From NCBI RefSeq assembly GCF_004346185.1, contig NZ_SMAI01000005.1:124001-188000 (forward strand): 64,000 nt of DNA. The letters are read 5' to 3'. The notes beneath the pieces are model-generated. The model was not told where the DNA came from and ran no database searches. It saw nothing but the letters and a program-made list of their open reading frames with translations. The number at the start of each line of letters is the position of its first letter. Within the stretch, counting starts at the first letter, position 1. The translations under genes and the position numbers were made by a program. This document shows, piece after piece, positions 21,726 to 32,411 of the stretch. Source of the DNA: Aquabacter spiritensis (GTDB taxonomy: Bacteria; Pseudomonadota; Alphaproteobacteria; Rhizobiales; Xanthobacteraceae).

Positions 21726-21820
21726 CACGTCGCCGGAACCGGACGCGCCGGCGCCCCGCGACGGACGGCCAAAGGCGGCGACGGATCCACCGGGCGGATT
21801 GAGCGAAAGCGGGTCGACGG

Positions 21821-23506
21821 ATGAGTACGAGCGGCCCCCCATCTGCGGACCCGCCGCCTCAACGACCGACGGATGCGCCGGCAGATGCGCCGGTCGGCCC
21901 CGCGCTCGCGGCCGCGAACCGACGCATCGCCCACGAGGTCGCCGGCCGTGAGCGGGCCGAAGCTGACGGCTGGGAAAACGCGCAGGTGCTGCGGATGCTC
22001 ATCCAGGGCGTCACCGACTACGCGATCTTCATGCTCGACGCCAACGGCCGGGTCTCGACATGGAATGCCGGCGCCGAGCGGATCAAAGGCTATAGCGCGG
22101 CGGAGATCATCGGGTCGCCTTATGCCCGCTTCTACACGCCAGAAGACGTGGCCGCCGGCGAGCCGGAGCGCGCGCTCGCGACCGCAAAGCGGGACGGGAA
22201 ATACGAAAAAGAGGGCTGGCGCGTCCGCAAGAACGGCGAGCGCTTCTGGGCCTCCACCGTCCTCGACGCGATCCGCGACGAGGACGGCACGTTCGTCGGC
22301 TATGCCAAGGTCACGCGCGACATCACCGAGCGCCGGCAGGCGCAGATCGAACTCCAGCAGGCCCGCGAGGCCCTGTTCCAGGCCCAGAAGATGGAGGCGG
22401 TCGGCCAACTCACCGCCGGCATCGCGCACGATTTCAACAATATGCTCGCCGGCGTCATCGGGTCCCTCGACCTGCTGCGCACCCGGATCAAGGCGCAGCG
22501 CTACGGCGATGCCGAGCGCTACATCGAGACAGCGATCGCCTCGGCCGAACGTGCGGCGGCCCTCACCGCGCGGCTGCTCGCCTTCGGCCGGCGCCAGCCG
22601 CTCGATGTGAAGCCGGTCGATCTGAATGCCGTGGTGGCGAGCCTCCAGGAACTTCTCGGCCGCACGATGGGGGAACGCATCGGCATCGTGCTCGCCCTGG
22701 ACCCGGCCCTGCCCTATGCCGAGACGGATGCGCACCAGCTCGAGAACGCGATCGTCAACCTCGCCATCAATGCGCGCGATGCGATGCCGGACGGCGGAAC
22801 GCTCACGCTCGCCACCTCGGTGACCGCCAAGGTGACGGGAAGCTGGCGTGGAACGGCGGACGGACCCTTCGTAACCCTCGACGTCTCCGATACCGGCCAC
22901 GGCATGACTCCCGAGATCCTGTCGAAGGCCTTCGACCCCTTCTTCACCACCAAGCCCCTCGGGCAGGGGACGGGCCTCGGCCTCTCGATGATCTACGGCT
23001 TTGCGAAACAGAGCCGCGGCCATCTCCTGATCGCGTCCGACGTCGGATCCGGCACCAAAGTGTCTCTGCACCTGCCGATCTCGCCCTGTTCGCCCGCGGC
23101 GGCGGGCGAGACGCCGGCGCGCCGCGCGCTCCCTCACCGGGACGGCGAGACGGTCCTGGTGGTGGAGGACGACGAGAATGTGCGCATGCTCGTGCTCGAC
23201 GTGGTGTCGGATCTCGGATTCCACGCCATCGGGGCGCAGGACGGCCCCTCGGCTCTTCCGTTGCTCGAAGGGCCGGGCCGGATCGACCTGATGGTAAGCG
23301 ACATCGGCCTGCCGAACGGCATGAACGGCCGTGCCCTCGCCGAGGCGGCGCGCGTGCAGCGCCCCGATCTGCCGATCCTGTTCATCACCGGCTATGCCGC
23401 CGAGGCGGCGCGCGAAGGCTTTCTGGGCGCCGGCATGGACCTGATGATGAAGCCGTTCTCGATCGATGCGCTCGGCGCCCGAATCCGCGCGCTCATGCCC
23501 GGGTGA
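21821..23506 (+). CDS. Soluble PAS-domain hybrid histidine kinase with C-terminal receiver
   Basis: 561 residues, no membrane span or signal peptide, so a cytoplasmic sensor. Order: Pro-rich N-terminus (1-25), PAS domain (~60-180; [20 protein letters not shown] and [12 protein letters not shown]), a short coiled coil, an HWE-unlike HisKA box [18 protein letters not shown] with the phospho-accepting His near 204, and HATPase ([15 protein letters not shown]-box, SDTGHGM G1, [19 protein letters not shown]2). A receiver domain follows (~445-558; [12 protein letters not shown], phospho-Asp in [11 protein letters not shown] in MMKPFS). Such hybrid kinases (HDFNN type) usually pass phosphate to the fused receiver. 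No separate DNA-binding output regulator is adjacent; the TTT transporter follows after 150 bp. Signal unknown. Confidence 0.92.
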   Translation: MSTSGPPSADPPPQRPTDAPADAPVGPALAAANRRIAHEVAGRERAEADGWENAQVLRMLIQGVTDYAIFMLDANGRVSTWNAGAERIKGYSAAEIIGSPYARFYTPEDVAAGEPERALATAKRDGKYEKEGWRVRKNGERFWASTVLDAIRDEDGTFVGYAKVTRDITERRQAQIELQQAREALFQAQKMEAVGQLTAGIAHDFNNMLAGVIGSLDLLRTRIKAQRYGDAERYIETAIASAERAAALTARLLAFGRRQPLDVKPVDLNAVVASLQELLGRTMGERIGIVLALDPALPYAETDAHQLENAIVNLAINARDAMPDGGTLTLATSVTAKVTGSWRGTADGPFVTLDVSDTGHGMTPEILSKAFDPFFTTKPLGQGTGLGLSMIYGFAKQSRGHLLIASDVGSGTKVSLHLPISPCSPAAAGETPARRALPHRDGETVLVVEDDENVRMLVLDVVSDLGFHAIGAQDGPSALPLLEGPGRIDLMVSDIGLPNGMNGRALAEAARVQRPDLPILFITGYAAEAAREGFLGAGMDLMMKPFSIDALGARIRALMPG

Positions 23507-23527
23507 CGCCGCACGGCCGATCGCGAA

Positions 23528-23544
23528 CCTGACGCAACGTCAGG
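23528..23544. promoter_or_regulatory. Perfect inverted repeat between kinase and tctC: operator or terminator
   Basis: CCTGACGCAACGTCAGG is a perfect 7-bp inverted repeat with a 3-base centre, 22 bp after the kinase stop. It is followed by a pyrimidine-rich CTGTAATTCTTCTTC. It could be a weak intrinsic terminator for the kinase gene or a protein-binding site upstream of tctC (start 113 bp further on). A second, shorter repeat ATCCT/AGGAT occurs at about 23569-23584. The T-tract is interrupted, so neither reading is firm. Confidence 0.45.
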
Positions 23545-23656
23545 CTGTAATTCTTCTTCATTCGCTCCGATCCTGAATTAGGATGCGCGACCGTTCGCGC
23601 GTCGGGCAACCCGGCGCGGCACTGCGACAAAAAACGACCTTAGGAAGGAAATGCCC

Positions 23657-24637
23657 ATGCTGACCGTGATGCGCGCCCGCGCATGCCCATTCCTGATGGC
23701 CGGGCTTACTGCAGCCGCGCTCGCTTTCGGGGCCGCCGGCGCCCAGGCCCAGGACCTGAAGATCATGGCCCCGGCCGCGCCTGGAGGCGGGTGGGATCAG
23801 ACCGCCCGGGCGATGCAGCAGGCCTTGGTCCAGTCGGGCGCCGCTCAGAGCGTCCAGGTGTTCAACGTGCCCGGGGCCGGCGGCACGATCGGCATCGCGC
23901 AGTTCGTGAATACGTCCAAGGGTGACCCGAATGTGCTGATGGCCAGCGGCTACGTGATGATGGGCGCCATCCTCACCAATAAGTCGCCCGTCGGCCTCGA
24001 CAAGGTGACGCCGATCGCCCGCCTGATCCAGGAGACCGACGCCATCGCGGTCCCCGTCAACTCGCCGCTGAAGACGGTGCAGGATCTGGCGGAGCTGGTG
24101 CGCAAGGATCCCGCGCGGGTGACCTGGGCCGGCGGATCGGCCGGCGGGCCGGACCATATCGCCGCGGCCCTGTTCACCCAGAAGGTCGGGTCCGACCCGA
24201 CCAAACTGAACTATATCCCGTTCTCCGGCGGGGGCGAGGCGCTCGCGGCGATCCTGGGGGGGAAGGTCACCGCCGGCATGTCGGGGCTCGGCGAACTGGA
24301 GAGCCAGGTGAAGGCCGGCAAGCTCCGGCTGCTCGCCATCACCCAGGCCGAGCGCATCCCCGGGCTCGACGTGCCGACCCTGAAGGAAGCCGGCATCGAC
24401 GTCGCGCTCGCCAATTGGCGCGCCATCATGGCGCCCCCCGGACTGACGCCGGACCAGGTGAAAAGCGTCACCGCCATGATCGAGAAGATGGCGAAGTCGC
24501 AGGCCTGGGCCGACATTCTGAAGCAGAAGGGCTGGGACGACGCCTTTTTGGCGGGCGAGCCCTTCGTGGCGTTCCTCAAGGACGAGAATGCGAGCACCGC
24601 CGACATTCTGAAGTCGGTCGGCCTGATCAAGCCCTGA
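23657..24637 (+). CDS. tctC: Tripartite tricarboxylate transporter substrate-binding protein (TctC/Bug family)
   Basis: Periplasmic receptor of a TTT importer for small organic acids. A strong AGGAAGG site at 23642-23648 is too close to the ATG at 23651 but well spaced for the ATG at 23657, so I use the latter (326 residues). The signal peptide is FLMAGLTAAALAFGAAGAQA. The mature start LKIMAPAAPGGGWDQTARA is the Bug-family ligand-binding loop, followed by VFNVPGAGGTIGIAQFV, which corresponds to the second conserved loop. The mid-section TWAGGSAGGPDHIAA and PFSGGGEALAAILGGKV are also typical. tctB and tctA follow in order, giving a complete transporter. Substrate unknown. Confidence 0.93.
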   Translation: MLTVMRARACPFLMAGLTAAALAFGAAGAQAQDLKIMAPAAPGGGWDQTARAMQQALVQSGAAQSVQVFNVPGAGGTIGIAQFVNTSKGDPNVLMASGYVMMGAILTNKSPVGLDKVTPIARLIQETDAIAVPVNSPLKTVQDLAELVRKDPARVTWAGGSAGGPDHIAAALFTQKVGSDPTKLNYIPFSGGGEALAAILGGKVTAGMSGLGELESQVKAGKLRLLAITQAERIPGLDVPTLKEAGIDVALANWRAIMAPPGLTPDQVKSVTAMIEKMAKSQAWADILKQKGWDDAFLAGEPFVAFLKDENASTADILKSVGLIKP

Positions 24638-24653
24638 CCCGCCGGAGGCCGCA

Positions 24654-25121
24654 TTGCAGATCAAGTCGAAGCCGGACGGTCCCGGCATGCTGGTGGCCGC
24701 CGGCCTGCTGGCGCTCGCTGGGATCATCTTCTGGGATACGACCCAGCTCGCCCAACGCACGGTCTACGGCCTCGGTCCGGAAGCCGCGCCGCGCGTTGTG
24801 GCGGCCGGGCTCGCTCTGCTCGCGGTGGCGAATTTCGTCCAGGCCCTGCGCGGCGCCTTGCCGTCGCGCGGCACCGCCGATCGGCGCCCCTTGCTGCTGA
24901 TCGTCGGGGGCATGGCCGCGCTGATGGCGGTGCTGACCTTCGGCGGCGGCTACATCCTCGCGACCGCCATTTTGTTTACCGCCACCGCGACGGCCTTCGG
25001 CCGGCGTGCCTATGCCGCGGATTTCGCGATCGGCCTCGCGGTCGGGGTCGCGACCTATCTCCTGTTTGCGAAGCTGCTCACCCTGTCCCTCCCCATGGGA
25101 CCGCTGGAACGGCTGTTCTGA
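24654..25121 (+). CDS. tctB: Tripartite tricarboxylate transporter small membrane subunit TctB
   Basis: 155 residues, starting at TTG (24654) after a GGAGG site, 16 bp downstream of tctC. Four hydrophobic spans are visible: [55 protein letters not shown] with the following [16 protein letters not shown], and [18 protein letters not shown]. TctB is the poorly conserved small subunit that works with TctA in the inner membrane, so the call rests mainly on size, topology and its place between tctC and tctA. The C-terminal LSLPMGPLE segment is common in TctB proteins. Use of a TTG start may reduce its yield. Confidence 0.9.
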   Translation: MQIKSKPDGPGMLVAAGLLALAGIIFWDTTQLAQRTVYGLGPEAAPRVVAAGLALLAVANFVQALRGALPSRGTADRRPLLLIVGGMAALMAVLTFGGGYILATAILFTATATAFGRRAYAADFAIGLAVGVATYLLFAKLLTLSLPMGPLERLF

Positions 25122-25128
25122 GGCGCCG

Positions 25129-26628
25129 ATGGAAACCTTCGACGCCCTCCTCCAGGGTCTTTCGGTCGCCGCTTTGCCGGGAAACCTGATCTTCGCGCTG
25201 ATCGGAGTGCTGCTCGGCACCGCGGTCGGCGTGCTGCCGGGGATCGGCCCGGCGCTGACCGTCGCCCTGCTGCTGCCGGTGACCTACAAGCTCGACCCCG
25301 CCGGCTCCCTGATCATGTTCGCCGGCATCTATTATGGCGGCATGTATGGCGGGTCCACGACCGCCATCCTGATCAACACGCCGGGGGAAAGCGCCTCGAT
25401 GGCGACCGCGCTCGAAGGCTACCGCATGGCCCGAGCGGGCCGCGGCGCGCAGGCGCTCGCCACCGCGGCCATCGGCTCCTTCGTCGCCGGCACGATCGCC
25501 ACGCTCGGCCTCACCTTCCTCGCCCCCTGGCTGGTCGAGCTCGCGGTGCAGATGGGGCCGGAGGATTATTTCGCCCTGATGTGCGTCGCCTTCGTCACCG
25601 TTTCGGCGACCTTCGGGGACTCGCCCGTGCGCGGCCTCACCAGCCTGTTCGTCGGGCTCGCCATCGGCCTTGTCGGCATCGACCGGTTGACCGGCCAGCC
25701 GCGCCTCGCCTTCGGCATGCCGGAACTGCTCGACGGGATTGACGTGACGACGCTGGCGGTCGGCTTGTTCGCCATCGGCGAGGCGCTCTATGTCGCCTCG
25801 ATGCGGGGGCACGCCACCGAACAGGTGGAAAGCGTGCGCGGCTCGCTCTGGATGAGCCTCGACGATTGGGCGCGCTCCTGGAAGGCCTGGATCCGCGGCG
25901 CCTTCATCGGCTTTCCGATCGGCGCGCTGCCGGCAGGCGGCGCCGAAATTCCGACCTTTCTCTCTTATTCCATCGAGAAAAAGCTGTCGCGGCATCCCGA
26001 GGAATTCGGCCACGGCGCGATCGAGGGCGTCGCCGGGCCGGAAGCCGCCAACAACGCCTCCGCGGCGGGGACCCTGGTGCCGCTTCTCACCCTCGGCCTG
26101 CCGACCTCCGCCACCGCCGCCATGATGCTGGCCGGCTTCCAGCAATATGGCCTCAATCCCGGTCCGCTTCTGTTCGCCGAGCAGCCGCAGCTGGTGTGGG
26201 GGCTGATCGCCAGCCTCTATATCGCCAATCTGATGCTGCTGGTGCTGAACCTGCCCCTGGTCGGGCTCTGGGTGCGGCTGCTGGCGATTCCGCAGCCCTG
26301 GCTCTATGCCGGCATCCTGGTATTCGCCACCATGGGGACCATCGTCGCCAAAGCCTCGGTCACCGAACTCGCGCTGCTCACCGCCTTCGGGCTGATGGGC
26401 TATGTCATGCGCCGCTTCGATTACCCGATCGCCCCGGTGGTGGTGGGCCTGATCCTCGGCCCGATGGCGGAGACGCAGCTCCGCCGCGCGATGGCGATCA
26501 GTCTCGGCGACCCCATGGTGCTGGTGACGAGCCCGGTTTCCGCCAGCCTCCTCACCATCGCCGCCATCGCGCTCCTGGCGCCCTTCGCGATGAGCGGCCT
26601 CGGGCGGTTCAAGGCGGCGGAGGACTGA
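25129..26628 (+). CDS. tctA: Tripartite tricarboxylate transporter large permease TctA
   Basis: 499 residues from the ATG at 25129, 7 bp after the tctB stop. About twelve membrane spans. Family signatures include [20 protein letters not shown] near residue 27, [19 protein letters not shown] near residue 64, [16 protein letters not shown], and a second related set in the C-terminal half ([37 protein letters not shown]). These are the conserved Pro/Gly-rich re-entrant segments of TctA. It completes the tctCBA cluster. No tctDE two-component pair is adjacent. The gene converges with metH. Confidence 0.95.
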   Translation: METFDALLQGLSVAALPGNLIFALIGVLLGTAVGVLPGIGPALTVALLLPVTYKLDPAGSLIMFAGIYYGGMYGGSTTAILINTPGESASMATALEGYRMARAGRGAQALATAAIGSFVAGTIATLGLTFLAPWLVELAVQMGPEDYFALMCVAFVTVSATFGDSPVRGLTSLFVGLAIGLVGIDRLTGQPRLAFGMPELLDGIDVTTLAVGLFAIGEALYVASMRGHATEQVESVRGSLWMSLDDWARSWKAWIRGAFIGFPIGALPAGGAEIPTFLSYSIEKKLSRHPEEFGHGAIEGVAGPEAANNASAAGTLVPLLTLGLPTSATAAMMLAGFQQYGLNPGPLLFAEQPQLVWGLIASLYIANLMLLVLNLPLVGLWVRLLAIPQPWLYAGILVFATMGTIVAKASVTELALLTAFGLMGYVMRRFDYPIAPVVVGLILGPMAETQLRRAMAISLGDPMVLVTSPVSASLLTIAAIALLAPFAMSGLGRFKAAED

Positions 26629-26630
26629 AG

Positions 26631-26656
26631 GGCGCCTTCGGCTTTCGAAGAGCGCC
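26631..26656. terminator. Hairpin between convergent tctA and metH
   Basis: An imperfect stem of about 10 bp lies in the 54-bp convergent gap, one base-pair step after the tctA stop: GGCGCCTTCG (26631-26640), five-base loop, CGAAG-A-GCGCC (26646-26656) with one bulged A. Its position fits a shared terminator, but there is no T-tract on either side, so intrinsic termination is doubtful. Confidence 0.4.
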
Positions 26657-26682
26657 GCCGTCGGAGGCCCACCCGCCCCGCT

Positions 26683-29600
26683 TTATTCTGCCGCCACCCT
26701 GCGGGCCGGGTCGTAATTCAGGGTCGGCGCCAGCCAGCGCTCGGCGTCTTCGACGCTCCAGCCCTTGCGGACGGCATAATCCTCGACCTGATCGCGTTCG
26801 ATCCGGCCGACGCCGAAATAGGCGCTGTCGGGATGCGCGAAATAGAGGCCCGACACCGCCGCGCCCGGCCACATGGCGTAGCTCTCGGTCAGTTCGAGAT
26901 CGATCTTGCGGGTCGCGTCGAGCAGGGTGAAGAGCGTGCTCTTCTCCGTATGGTCCGGCTGCGCGGGATAGCCCGGTGCCGGACGAATGCCCTGGTAGGT
27001 CTCCGCGATCAGATCCTCGTTGCTGACCGCCTCGTCGGGCGCGTAGGCCCAGAATTCCTTGCGCACGCGCTGGTGCATCCGCTCGGCGAACGCTTCGGCC
27101 AGACGGTCGGCGAGTGCCTTCAGGAGGATGGCGGAATAATCGTCGTTCGCCGCCTTGAAGGCGTCGGAGCGCGCCTGTTCGCCGATCCCGGTGGTCACCG
27201 CGAAGCCGCCGACATAATCGGCGACGCCGGACGTCACGGGGGCGACGAAATCGGCCAGAGCGAGATTGAACCGCCCCTCGCGGCGCGCCAATTGCTGGCG
27301 CAGCGTGTGGAGGGTGGCGAGCGGCGTCTTGCGCGTGTCGTCGCGGAACAGAATGATGTCGTCGCCCTCGGCGTTCGCCGGCCAGAAGCCGATCACGGCG
27401 CGGGCGGTGAGCCACTTCTCCGCGACGATCGTCTTCAGCATCGCCTGCGCATCGTCGAACAGCGCCTTGGCCGGGGTGCCGACGATCGGATCCTCCAGGA
27501 TCATCGGGTAGCGCCCGACCAATTCCCAGGACTGGAAGAAGGGTGTCCAGTCGATATAGGGCACGAGATCGGCGAGGTCGTAATCCTCGAAGACTCGCGT
27601 TCCGAGGAAGGTCGGCTTCGGCGCGACCTTGGTGAAATCGAGCTTCAGCGCATTCTCGCGCGCCTTGGCGAGCGGCACACGCTGCTTCGCCTCGTCGGCG
27701 CGGGCATGGGCGTCGGCGAGCTTCACATATTCCGCCCGCACACCGGACTTGTAGGCGTCGCGGGTCTGGGGATTAAGGAGATTGGACACCACGCCCACGG
27801 CTCGGCTGGCATCCGTGACATAGACCGCCTGGCCGCGCGCATAGCGCGGCGCGATCTTGACGGCGGTGTGCACCCGGGAGGTCGTCGCTCCGCCGATCAA
27901 AAGCGGCAGGTCGAAGCCCTCGCGCTCCATCTCGGAGGCGACCCCGACCATCTCGTCGAGCGAGGGGGTGATGAGGCCGGACAGGCCGATCACGTCGACC
28001 TTCTCCTTGCGGGCGACGTCGAGGATCTTCTGCATCGGCACCATCACGCCGAGGTCGATCACTTCGTAATTGTTGCACTGCAGCACGACGCCCACGATGT
28101 TCTTTCCGATGTCGTGGACGTCGCCCTTCACGGTCGCCATCAGGATCTTGCCGGCAGCCGAGCGCGCGGCGAGCCCGCTGAGCTTCTTCTCCTCCTCCAT
28201 GAAGGGCATGAGATAGGCGACCGCCTGCTTCATCACGCGCGCGGATTTCACCACCTGGGGCAGGAACATCTTGCCCGAGCCGAACAGGTCGCCGACCACG
28301 TTCATGCCGGCCATCAGCGGCCCCTCGATGACGTGCAGCGGGCGGGCCACCGAGAGGCGCGCCTCCTCCGTATCGGTCTCCACATAGTCGGTGATGCCGT
28401 TGACCAAAGCGTGCTCGAGCCGCTTCTCCACCGGCCAGGTGCGCCAGGTGAGATCGGCCTCCCGCTTCTCCTTGCCGGCGGCGCCCTTGAAGCCTTCCGC
28501 CAAAGTCAGGAGCCGATCGGTGCCGTCGGCGCGGCGGTTGAGCACCACGTCCTCGCAGGCCTCGCGCAGCGCCGGTTCGATCTCGTCATAGACGGCGAGC
28601 TGGCCGGCATTGACGATGCCCATGTCCATGCCCGCCTTGATGGCGTGATAGAGGAACACCGCGTGCATCGCCTCGCGCACCGGCTCGTTGCCGCGGAACG
28701 AGAAGGAGAGGTTCGAGACGCCGCCGGAAATGTGCGCGTGCGCGAGATTCTCGCGGATCCAGCGGGTCGCCTCGATGAAGAACACGCCGTAGGGCGCATG
28801 CTCCTCGATCCCGGTGGCGACCGCGAAGATGTTGGGATCGAAGATGATGTCCTCGGCGGGCAGGCCCACTTCCTCGGTCAGGATGCGGTAGGCCCGGGCG
28901 CAGATCTCGGTCTTGCGCTCGAACGTGTCCGCCTGCCCCTGCTCGTCGAACGCCATCACCACCACGGCGGCGCCGTAGCGGCGCACCAGGCGGGCCTGGG
29001 CGCGGAACGCGTCCTCCCCTTCCTTCATCGAGATGGAGTTCACGATCCCCTTGCCCTGGATGCACTTCAACCCGGCCTCGATGATCTCCCACTTGGACGA
29101 ATCCACCATCACCGGCACCCGGGCGATGTCGGGCTCCGAGGCGACGAGGTTCAGGAAGGACACCATGGCGGCCTTCGAATCGAGCAGGCCCTCGTCCATG
29201 TTGACGTCGATGACCTGGGCGCCGCTCTCGACCTGCTCGCGCGCGACCGCGAGGGCGGCGGCAAAGTCGCCATTGGTGATCATCTTGCGAAACTTCGCCG
29301 AGCCGGTCACGTTGGTGCGCTCGCCGACATTCACGAACGGAATTTCCGGCGTCAGCTCGAAGCCTTCGAGGCCCGACAGACGCAGCCTCTTGGGCAGATC
29401 GGGCACGGCCCGCGGCTTATGGGGCGCGACCGCCTCGGCGATGGCGCGGATGTGGGCGGGCGTCGTGCCGCAGCAGCCGCCGACGATGTTCACCAGGCCG
29501 GAGGCCGCGAATTCGCCGACCAATGCCGCCATCGCCTCCGGGCTCTCGTCGTAGAGGCCGAACTCGTTCGGCAGTCCGGCATTGGGATAGGCGCAGACCA

Positions 29601-30408
29601 GCGTGTCGGCGACCCGGCCCAATTCGGCGACATGGGCCCGCATCTCCTTGGCGCCGAGCGCGCAATTGAGGCCGATCGAGAAGGGCTGGGCATGGCGCAG
29701 CGCATACCAGAAGGCGCTCGGCGTCTGACCGGACAGGGTGCGGCCCGACAGATCGGTGATGGTGCCCGAGATCATCACCGGCACGCGCCGGCCGAGTTCG
29801 TCGAACAGGCCCTCGATCGCGAACACCGCCGCCTTGGCGTTCAGCGTGTCGAAGATGGTCTCGATCAGCAGCAGATCGGCACCGCCCTCCAACAGACCGC
29901 GCGCCTGCTCGCCATAGGCGTCCGCCAGTTGGTCGAAGGTCACGGCGCGGAAGCCGGGATCGTTGACGTCCGGCGAGATCGAGGCGGTGCGGTTGGTCGG
30001 CCCGATCGCGCCGGCCACGAAACGGCGACGGCCGTCCTTCGCCTCGGCCAGCTCGGCGGCCGCCTTGGCGAGGCGTGCGCCCGCAACGTTCAACTCATAG
30101 GCCAGGGCCTCCATCCCGTAATCGGCCTGCGCGATCGTGGTGGAGGAAAAGGTATTGGTCTCGACCAGATCGGCCCCGGCGAGGAAATATTCGAGGTGGA
30201 TGTCACGGACCGCGTCCGGCTGGGTGAGATTGAGAAGGTCGTTATTGCCCTTCACATCGTGCGCCCAGTCGGCGAAGCGCGCTCCGCGATAGCCGGCCTC
30301 GTCGAGGCTCAGCCCCTGGATCATCGTCCCCATGGCGCCGTCGAGCACCAGGATGCGCGCGCCGGCGGCGGCGATGAGGGCGGAAACGGTATCGGTCTCG
30401 CGGGTCAT
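26683..30408 (-). CDS. metH: Cobalamin-dependent methionine synthase
   Basis: Transfers the methyl group of 5-methyltetrahydrofolate to homocysteine through bound cobalamin. 1241 residues, the full four-module form. Homocysteine domain: GAMGTMIQ near 24, zinc cysteines in SIGLNCALG (near 245) and [14 protein letters not shown] (near 310). Pterin domain: [16 protein letters not shown] near 360. Cobalamin domain: the cap, then [12 protein letters not shown] (DxHxxG, lower-axial His) near 760. The reactivation domain in the last ~330 residues binds SAM and ends with [11 protein letters not shown] and related segments. It lies 51 bp after metF in an operon led by an ArsR-methyltransferase regulator. 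Confidence 0.97.
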   Translation of the reverse strand: MTRETDTVSALIAAAGARILVLDGAMGTMIQGLSLDEAGYRGARFADWAHDVKGNNDLLNLTQPDAVRDIHLEYFLAGADLVETNTFSSTTIAQADYGMEALAYELNVAGARLAKAAAELAEAKDGRRRFVAGAIGPTNRTASISPDVNDPGFRAVTFDQLADAYGEQARGLLEGGADLLLIETIFDTLNAKAAVFAIEGLFDELGRRVPVMISGTITDLSGRTLSGQTPSAFWYALRHAQPFSIGLNCALGAKEMRAHVAELGRVADTLVCAYPNAGLPNEFGLYDESPEAMAALVGEFAASGLVNIVGGCCGTTPAHIRAIAEAVAPHKPRAVPDLPKRLRLSGLEGFELTPEIPFVNVGERTNVTGSAKFRKMITNGDFAAALAVAREQVESGAQVIDVNMDEGLLDSKAAMVSFLNLVASEPDIARVPVMVDSSKWEIIEAGLKCIQGKGIVNSISMKEGEDAFRAQARLVRRYGAAVVVMAFDEQGQADTFERKTEICARAYRILTEEVGLPAEDIIFDPNIFAVATGIEEHAPYGVFFIEATRWIRENLAHAHISGGVSNLSFSFRGNEPVREAMHAVFLYHAIKAGMDMGIVNAGQLAVYDEIEPALREACEDVVLNRRADGTDRLLTLAEGFKGAAGKEKREADLTWRTWPVEKRLEHALVNGITDYVETDTEEARLSVARPLHVIEGPLMAGMNVVGDLFGSGKMFLPQVVKSARVMKQAVAYLMPFMEEEKKLSGLAARSAAGKILMATVKGDVHDIGKNIVGVVLQCNNYEVIDLGVMVPMQKILDVARKEKVDVIGLSGLITPSLDEMVGVASEMEREGFDLPLLIGGATTSRVHTAVKIAPRYARGQAVYVTDASRAVGVVSNLLNPQTRDAYKSGVRAEYVKLADAHARADEAKQRVPLAKARENALKLDFTKVAPKPTFLGTRVFEDYDLADLVPYIDWTPFFQSWELVGRYPMILEDPIVGTPAKALFDDAQAMLKTIVAEKWLTARAVIGFWPANAEGDDIILFRDDTRKTPLATLHTLRQQLARREGRFNLALADFVAPVTSGVADYVGGFAVTTGIGEQARSDAFKAANDDYSAILLKALADRLAEAFAERMHQRVRKEFWAYAPDEAVSNEDLIAETYQGIRPAPGYPAQPDHTEKSTLFTLLDATRKIDLELTESYAMWPGAAVSGLYFAHPDSAYFGVGRIERDQVEDYAVRKGWSVEDAERWLAPTLNYDPARRVAAE

Positions 30409-30459
30409 GGAACGCTCGTATTTGCCGGCGCGGCCGGCGTGACGGTGAAAGCGTGCGGC

Positions 30460-31380
30460 CTAAACGGCCAGGCGCTGCGCGGCCGCTTCTTCCGCCCGGG
30501 GCCGCAGGCCCATCAGGTGGCAGATGGCGTAGACGAGGTCGGCGCGGTTCAGGGTGTAGAAATGGATATCGGGCACGCCGCGATCAACGAGGTCCGTCAC
30601 CTGCTCGGCCGCGACCGCCGCGGCGATCAGCTTGCGGGTTTCGGCATCGTCATCGAGCCCCTCGAACCTTTTGAGCAGCCAGGACGGCACGCTCGCCCCG
30701 GTGCGGGCCGCGAAATTCGACGCCTGCTTGAAATTCGTGACGGGCAGGATGCCGGGGATGATCGGAATGTCGATGCCCGCCGCCCGCACCGCATCGAGAT
30801 AGCGAAAAAAGACGTCGTTCTCGAAGAAGAATTGCGTGATGGCGCGGGTCGCCCCGGCATCGACCTTGCGCTTCAGAAAGTCGATATCGGCGGCGAGGCT
30901 TTCGCTCTCCGGGTGCTTTTCCGGATAGGCCGAGACCGAGACCTCGAAATCGCCGAGGCGGCGGATGCCGGCGACGAGGTCGCAGGCATGGGCATAGCCG
31001 TCCGGATGCGGCTCGTAGGATGTGCCGACGCCGGTGGTCGGATCGCCGCGCAGGGCCACGATGTGGCGCACCCCGGCGGCGGCATATTCGCGAATCACGT
31101 CGTCGATCTCGCCGCGGCTCGCGGCGACGCAGGTCAGGTGCGCGGCAGGCGCCAGCGCGGTCTCGCGCACCAGCCGCTCGACGGTCGCATGGGTCCGCTC
31201 GCGGGTCGATCCGCCGGCGCCATAGGTCACCGAGACGAAGCTCGGTCCCAGCGGCGCGAGGCGGGCGATCGACGCCCAGAGGGTGCGCTCCATCTCCTCG
31301 GTCTTGGGCGGAAAGAATTCGAACGAGACGCGCACCGGCGCACGCCCCAATTCTCGGCTCGGCCGGATCGGCGAGGTCAT
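30460..31380 (-). CDS. metF: 5,10-methylenetetrahydrofolate reductase
   Basis: Flavin-dependent reductase that makes 5-methyltetrahydrofolate for MetH. The ATG at 31380 gives 306 residues, with the start overlapping the stop of the regulator gene (TGATG). Family motifs: VSFEFFPPKTEEMERTLW near residue 18 with the catalytic Glu, VTYGAGGSTRERTHATV near 52, HIVALRGDPTTG near 113, and the folate/NADH-site segment TQFFFENDVFFRYLD near 183. The open frame upstream belongs to shadow sequence across the regulator gene. Product and MetH reactions are consecutive, which fits their shared operon. Confidence 0.96.
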   Translation of the reverse strand: MTSPIRPSRELGRAPVRVSFEFFPPKTEEMERTLWASIARLAPLGPSFVSVTYGAGGSTRERTHATVERLVRETALAPAAHLTCVAASRGEIDDVIREYAAAGVRHIVALRGDPTTGVGTSYEPHPDGYAHACDLVAGIRRLGDFEVSVSAYPEKHPESESLAADIDFLKRKVDAGATRAITQFFFENDVFFRYLDAVRAAGIDIPIIPGILPVTNFKQASNFAARTGASVPSWLLKRFEGLDDDAETRKLIAAAVAAEQVTDLVDRGVPDIHFYTLNRADLVYAICHLMGLRPRAEEAAAQRLAV

Positions 31381-32393
31381 CAGGCAACTTCCCGGGTGTC
31401 TTGGGCCGGCCGCGGATCGCGGGCCAGCCAGATGGAAACAGTCAACGAGCCCTCGGCCCCCGCCTCGGGGACGAGCGAGCGGTAGAAACCGGGCTTGAGG
31501 CCCGCTTGGGCCATCCATCCCGCCACCGTCTCCTCGGCAAAGCCGAGCCGGCGGTGCGCATGGGCCTCGCGCAGGAATTCGAGATCGTGCGGCGCGAAGT
31601 CGATCACCAGCAGCCGGCCGCCGGGCCGCAGAAGGCGCGCGGCCTCCCGCACGGCGCGGGCGCCGTCGTCGAGAAAGTGCAGGACCTGATGGACCAGGAC
31701 GACATCGAAACCGTCGGGCGGGAGGGCGAGATTGTAGATGTCGCCGTGACGCACCACGCAATTGCGGATGCCGGACCGCGCAAGATTGACCCGCGCGATG
31801 CCGAGCATGTCGGGCGAGAGGTCGATGCCGACGCCCCGCTGGATGCGCGGCGCGAAGATTTCCAGCATCCGCCCGGTGCCGGTGCCGAGGTCGAGCAAGG
31901 CCTCGATGGGCGCATCCCCGAGCGCGTCCCGCACCTGCTGTTCGACCAGAGCCTCGGGCACGTGCAGGCTCCGGATCGCGTCCCACTGAGCCGCGTGACG
32001 GGCGAAATAGGCCTGCGCCTGGGTTTCCCGCGCGGCGCGCACCTCGGAGAGCCGCTCCCGGTCGCGGCGCAGCAGCGGATCCTCGCGGTCGAGCAGAGGC
32101 AGCAGCGCCGCGGCGAGCGCGGCGCCCGCGCCTTCGGAGGGGCGGCGGTAAAACACCCAGCTCGCCTCGCGGTGGCGCTCGACCAGGCCCGCCTCCGCGA
32201 GCAATTTGAGGTGGCGGGAAATCCGCGGCTGGGACTGGCCCAAAATGTCGGTCAATTCGGACACGGTCAGTTCGGCCAGATCGAGGATCGCCAGGAGCCG
32301 CAGGCGCGTGTCCTCGCCGGCCGCCTTCAGGCCTTCGAGCAACGCGTCATATGGTAGCGGCCAAGCTTGAGCCGACGACTTATCTAAGGACAT
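31380..32393 (-). CDS. ArsR-family regulator fused to a SAM-dependent methyltransferase domain
   Basis: 337 residues. The N-terminal winged helix (~20-100) is ArsR-like: GEDTRLRLLAILDLAELTV then LGQSQPRISRHLKLLAEAG as the recognition helix. No ArsR-type metal-binding cysteine motif (ELCVC) is present. The second half (~140-320) is a class I methyltransferase fold with motif I LLDLGTGTGRMLEIFA and a downstream VLVHQVLHFLDDGARAVREA. The gene is first in an operon with metF and metH, so SAM or SAH sensing through the methyltransferase fold is a natural inference; enzymatic activity is not shown. The start ATG at 32393 lies inside a perfect inverted repeat, suggesting autoregulation. Confidence 0.92.
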   Translation of the reverse strand: MSLDKSSAQAWPLPYDALLEGLKAAGEDTRLRLLAILDLAELTVSELTDILGQSQPRISRHLKLLAEAGLVERHREASWVFYRRPSEGAGAALAAALLPLLDREDPLLRRDRERLSEVRAARETQAQAYFARHAAQWDAIRSLHVPEALVEQQVRDALGDAPIEALLDLGTGTGRMLEIFAPRIQRGVGIDLSPDMLGIARVNLARSGIRNCVVRHGDIYNLALPPDGFDVVLVHQVLHFLDDGARAVREAARLLRPGGRLLVIDFAPHDLEFLREAHAHRRLGFAEETVAGWMAQAGLKPGFYRSLVPEAGAEGSLTVSIWLARDPRPAQDTREVA

Positions 32394-32411
32394 AAAGATA
32401 TGTTTATGTCC
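32388..32411 (-). promoter_or_regulatory. Inverted-repeat operator over the start codon of the ArsR-methyltransferase gene
   Basis: GGACATAAA (32388-32396) and TTTATGTCC (32403-32411) form a perfect 9-bp inverted repeat with a six-base centre. Read on the minus strand, the ATG of the regulator gene is inside the second arm. The repeat is AT-rich in a GC-rich region, and possible -10 hexamers (e.g. CATATC in the centre, 16 bases after TTGCCG) fall within it. Position and symmetry fit binding by a dimeric winged-helix repressor acting on its own operon. The binding protein is inferred, not shown. Confidence 0.7.

Noticed and set aside
26833-31485. Open frame of about 1550 codons antisense to metH and metF
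   Set aside because: The sense strand encodes complete MetH and MetF with all motifs. Long antisense frames are expected at this GC content, and the antisense product is rich in Arg, Gly, His and Asp with no recognisable domain.
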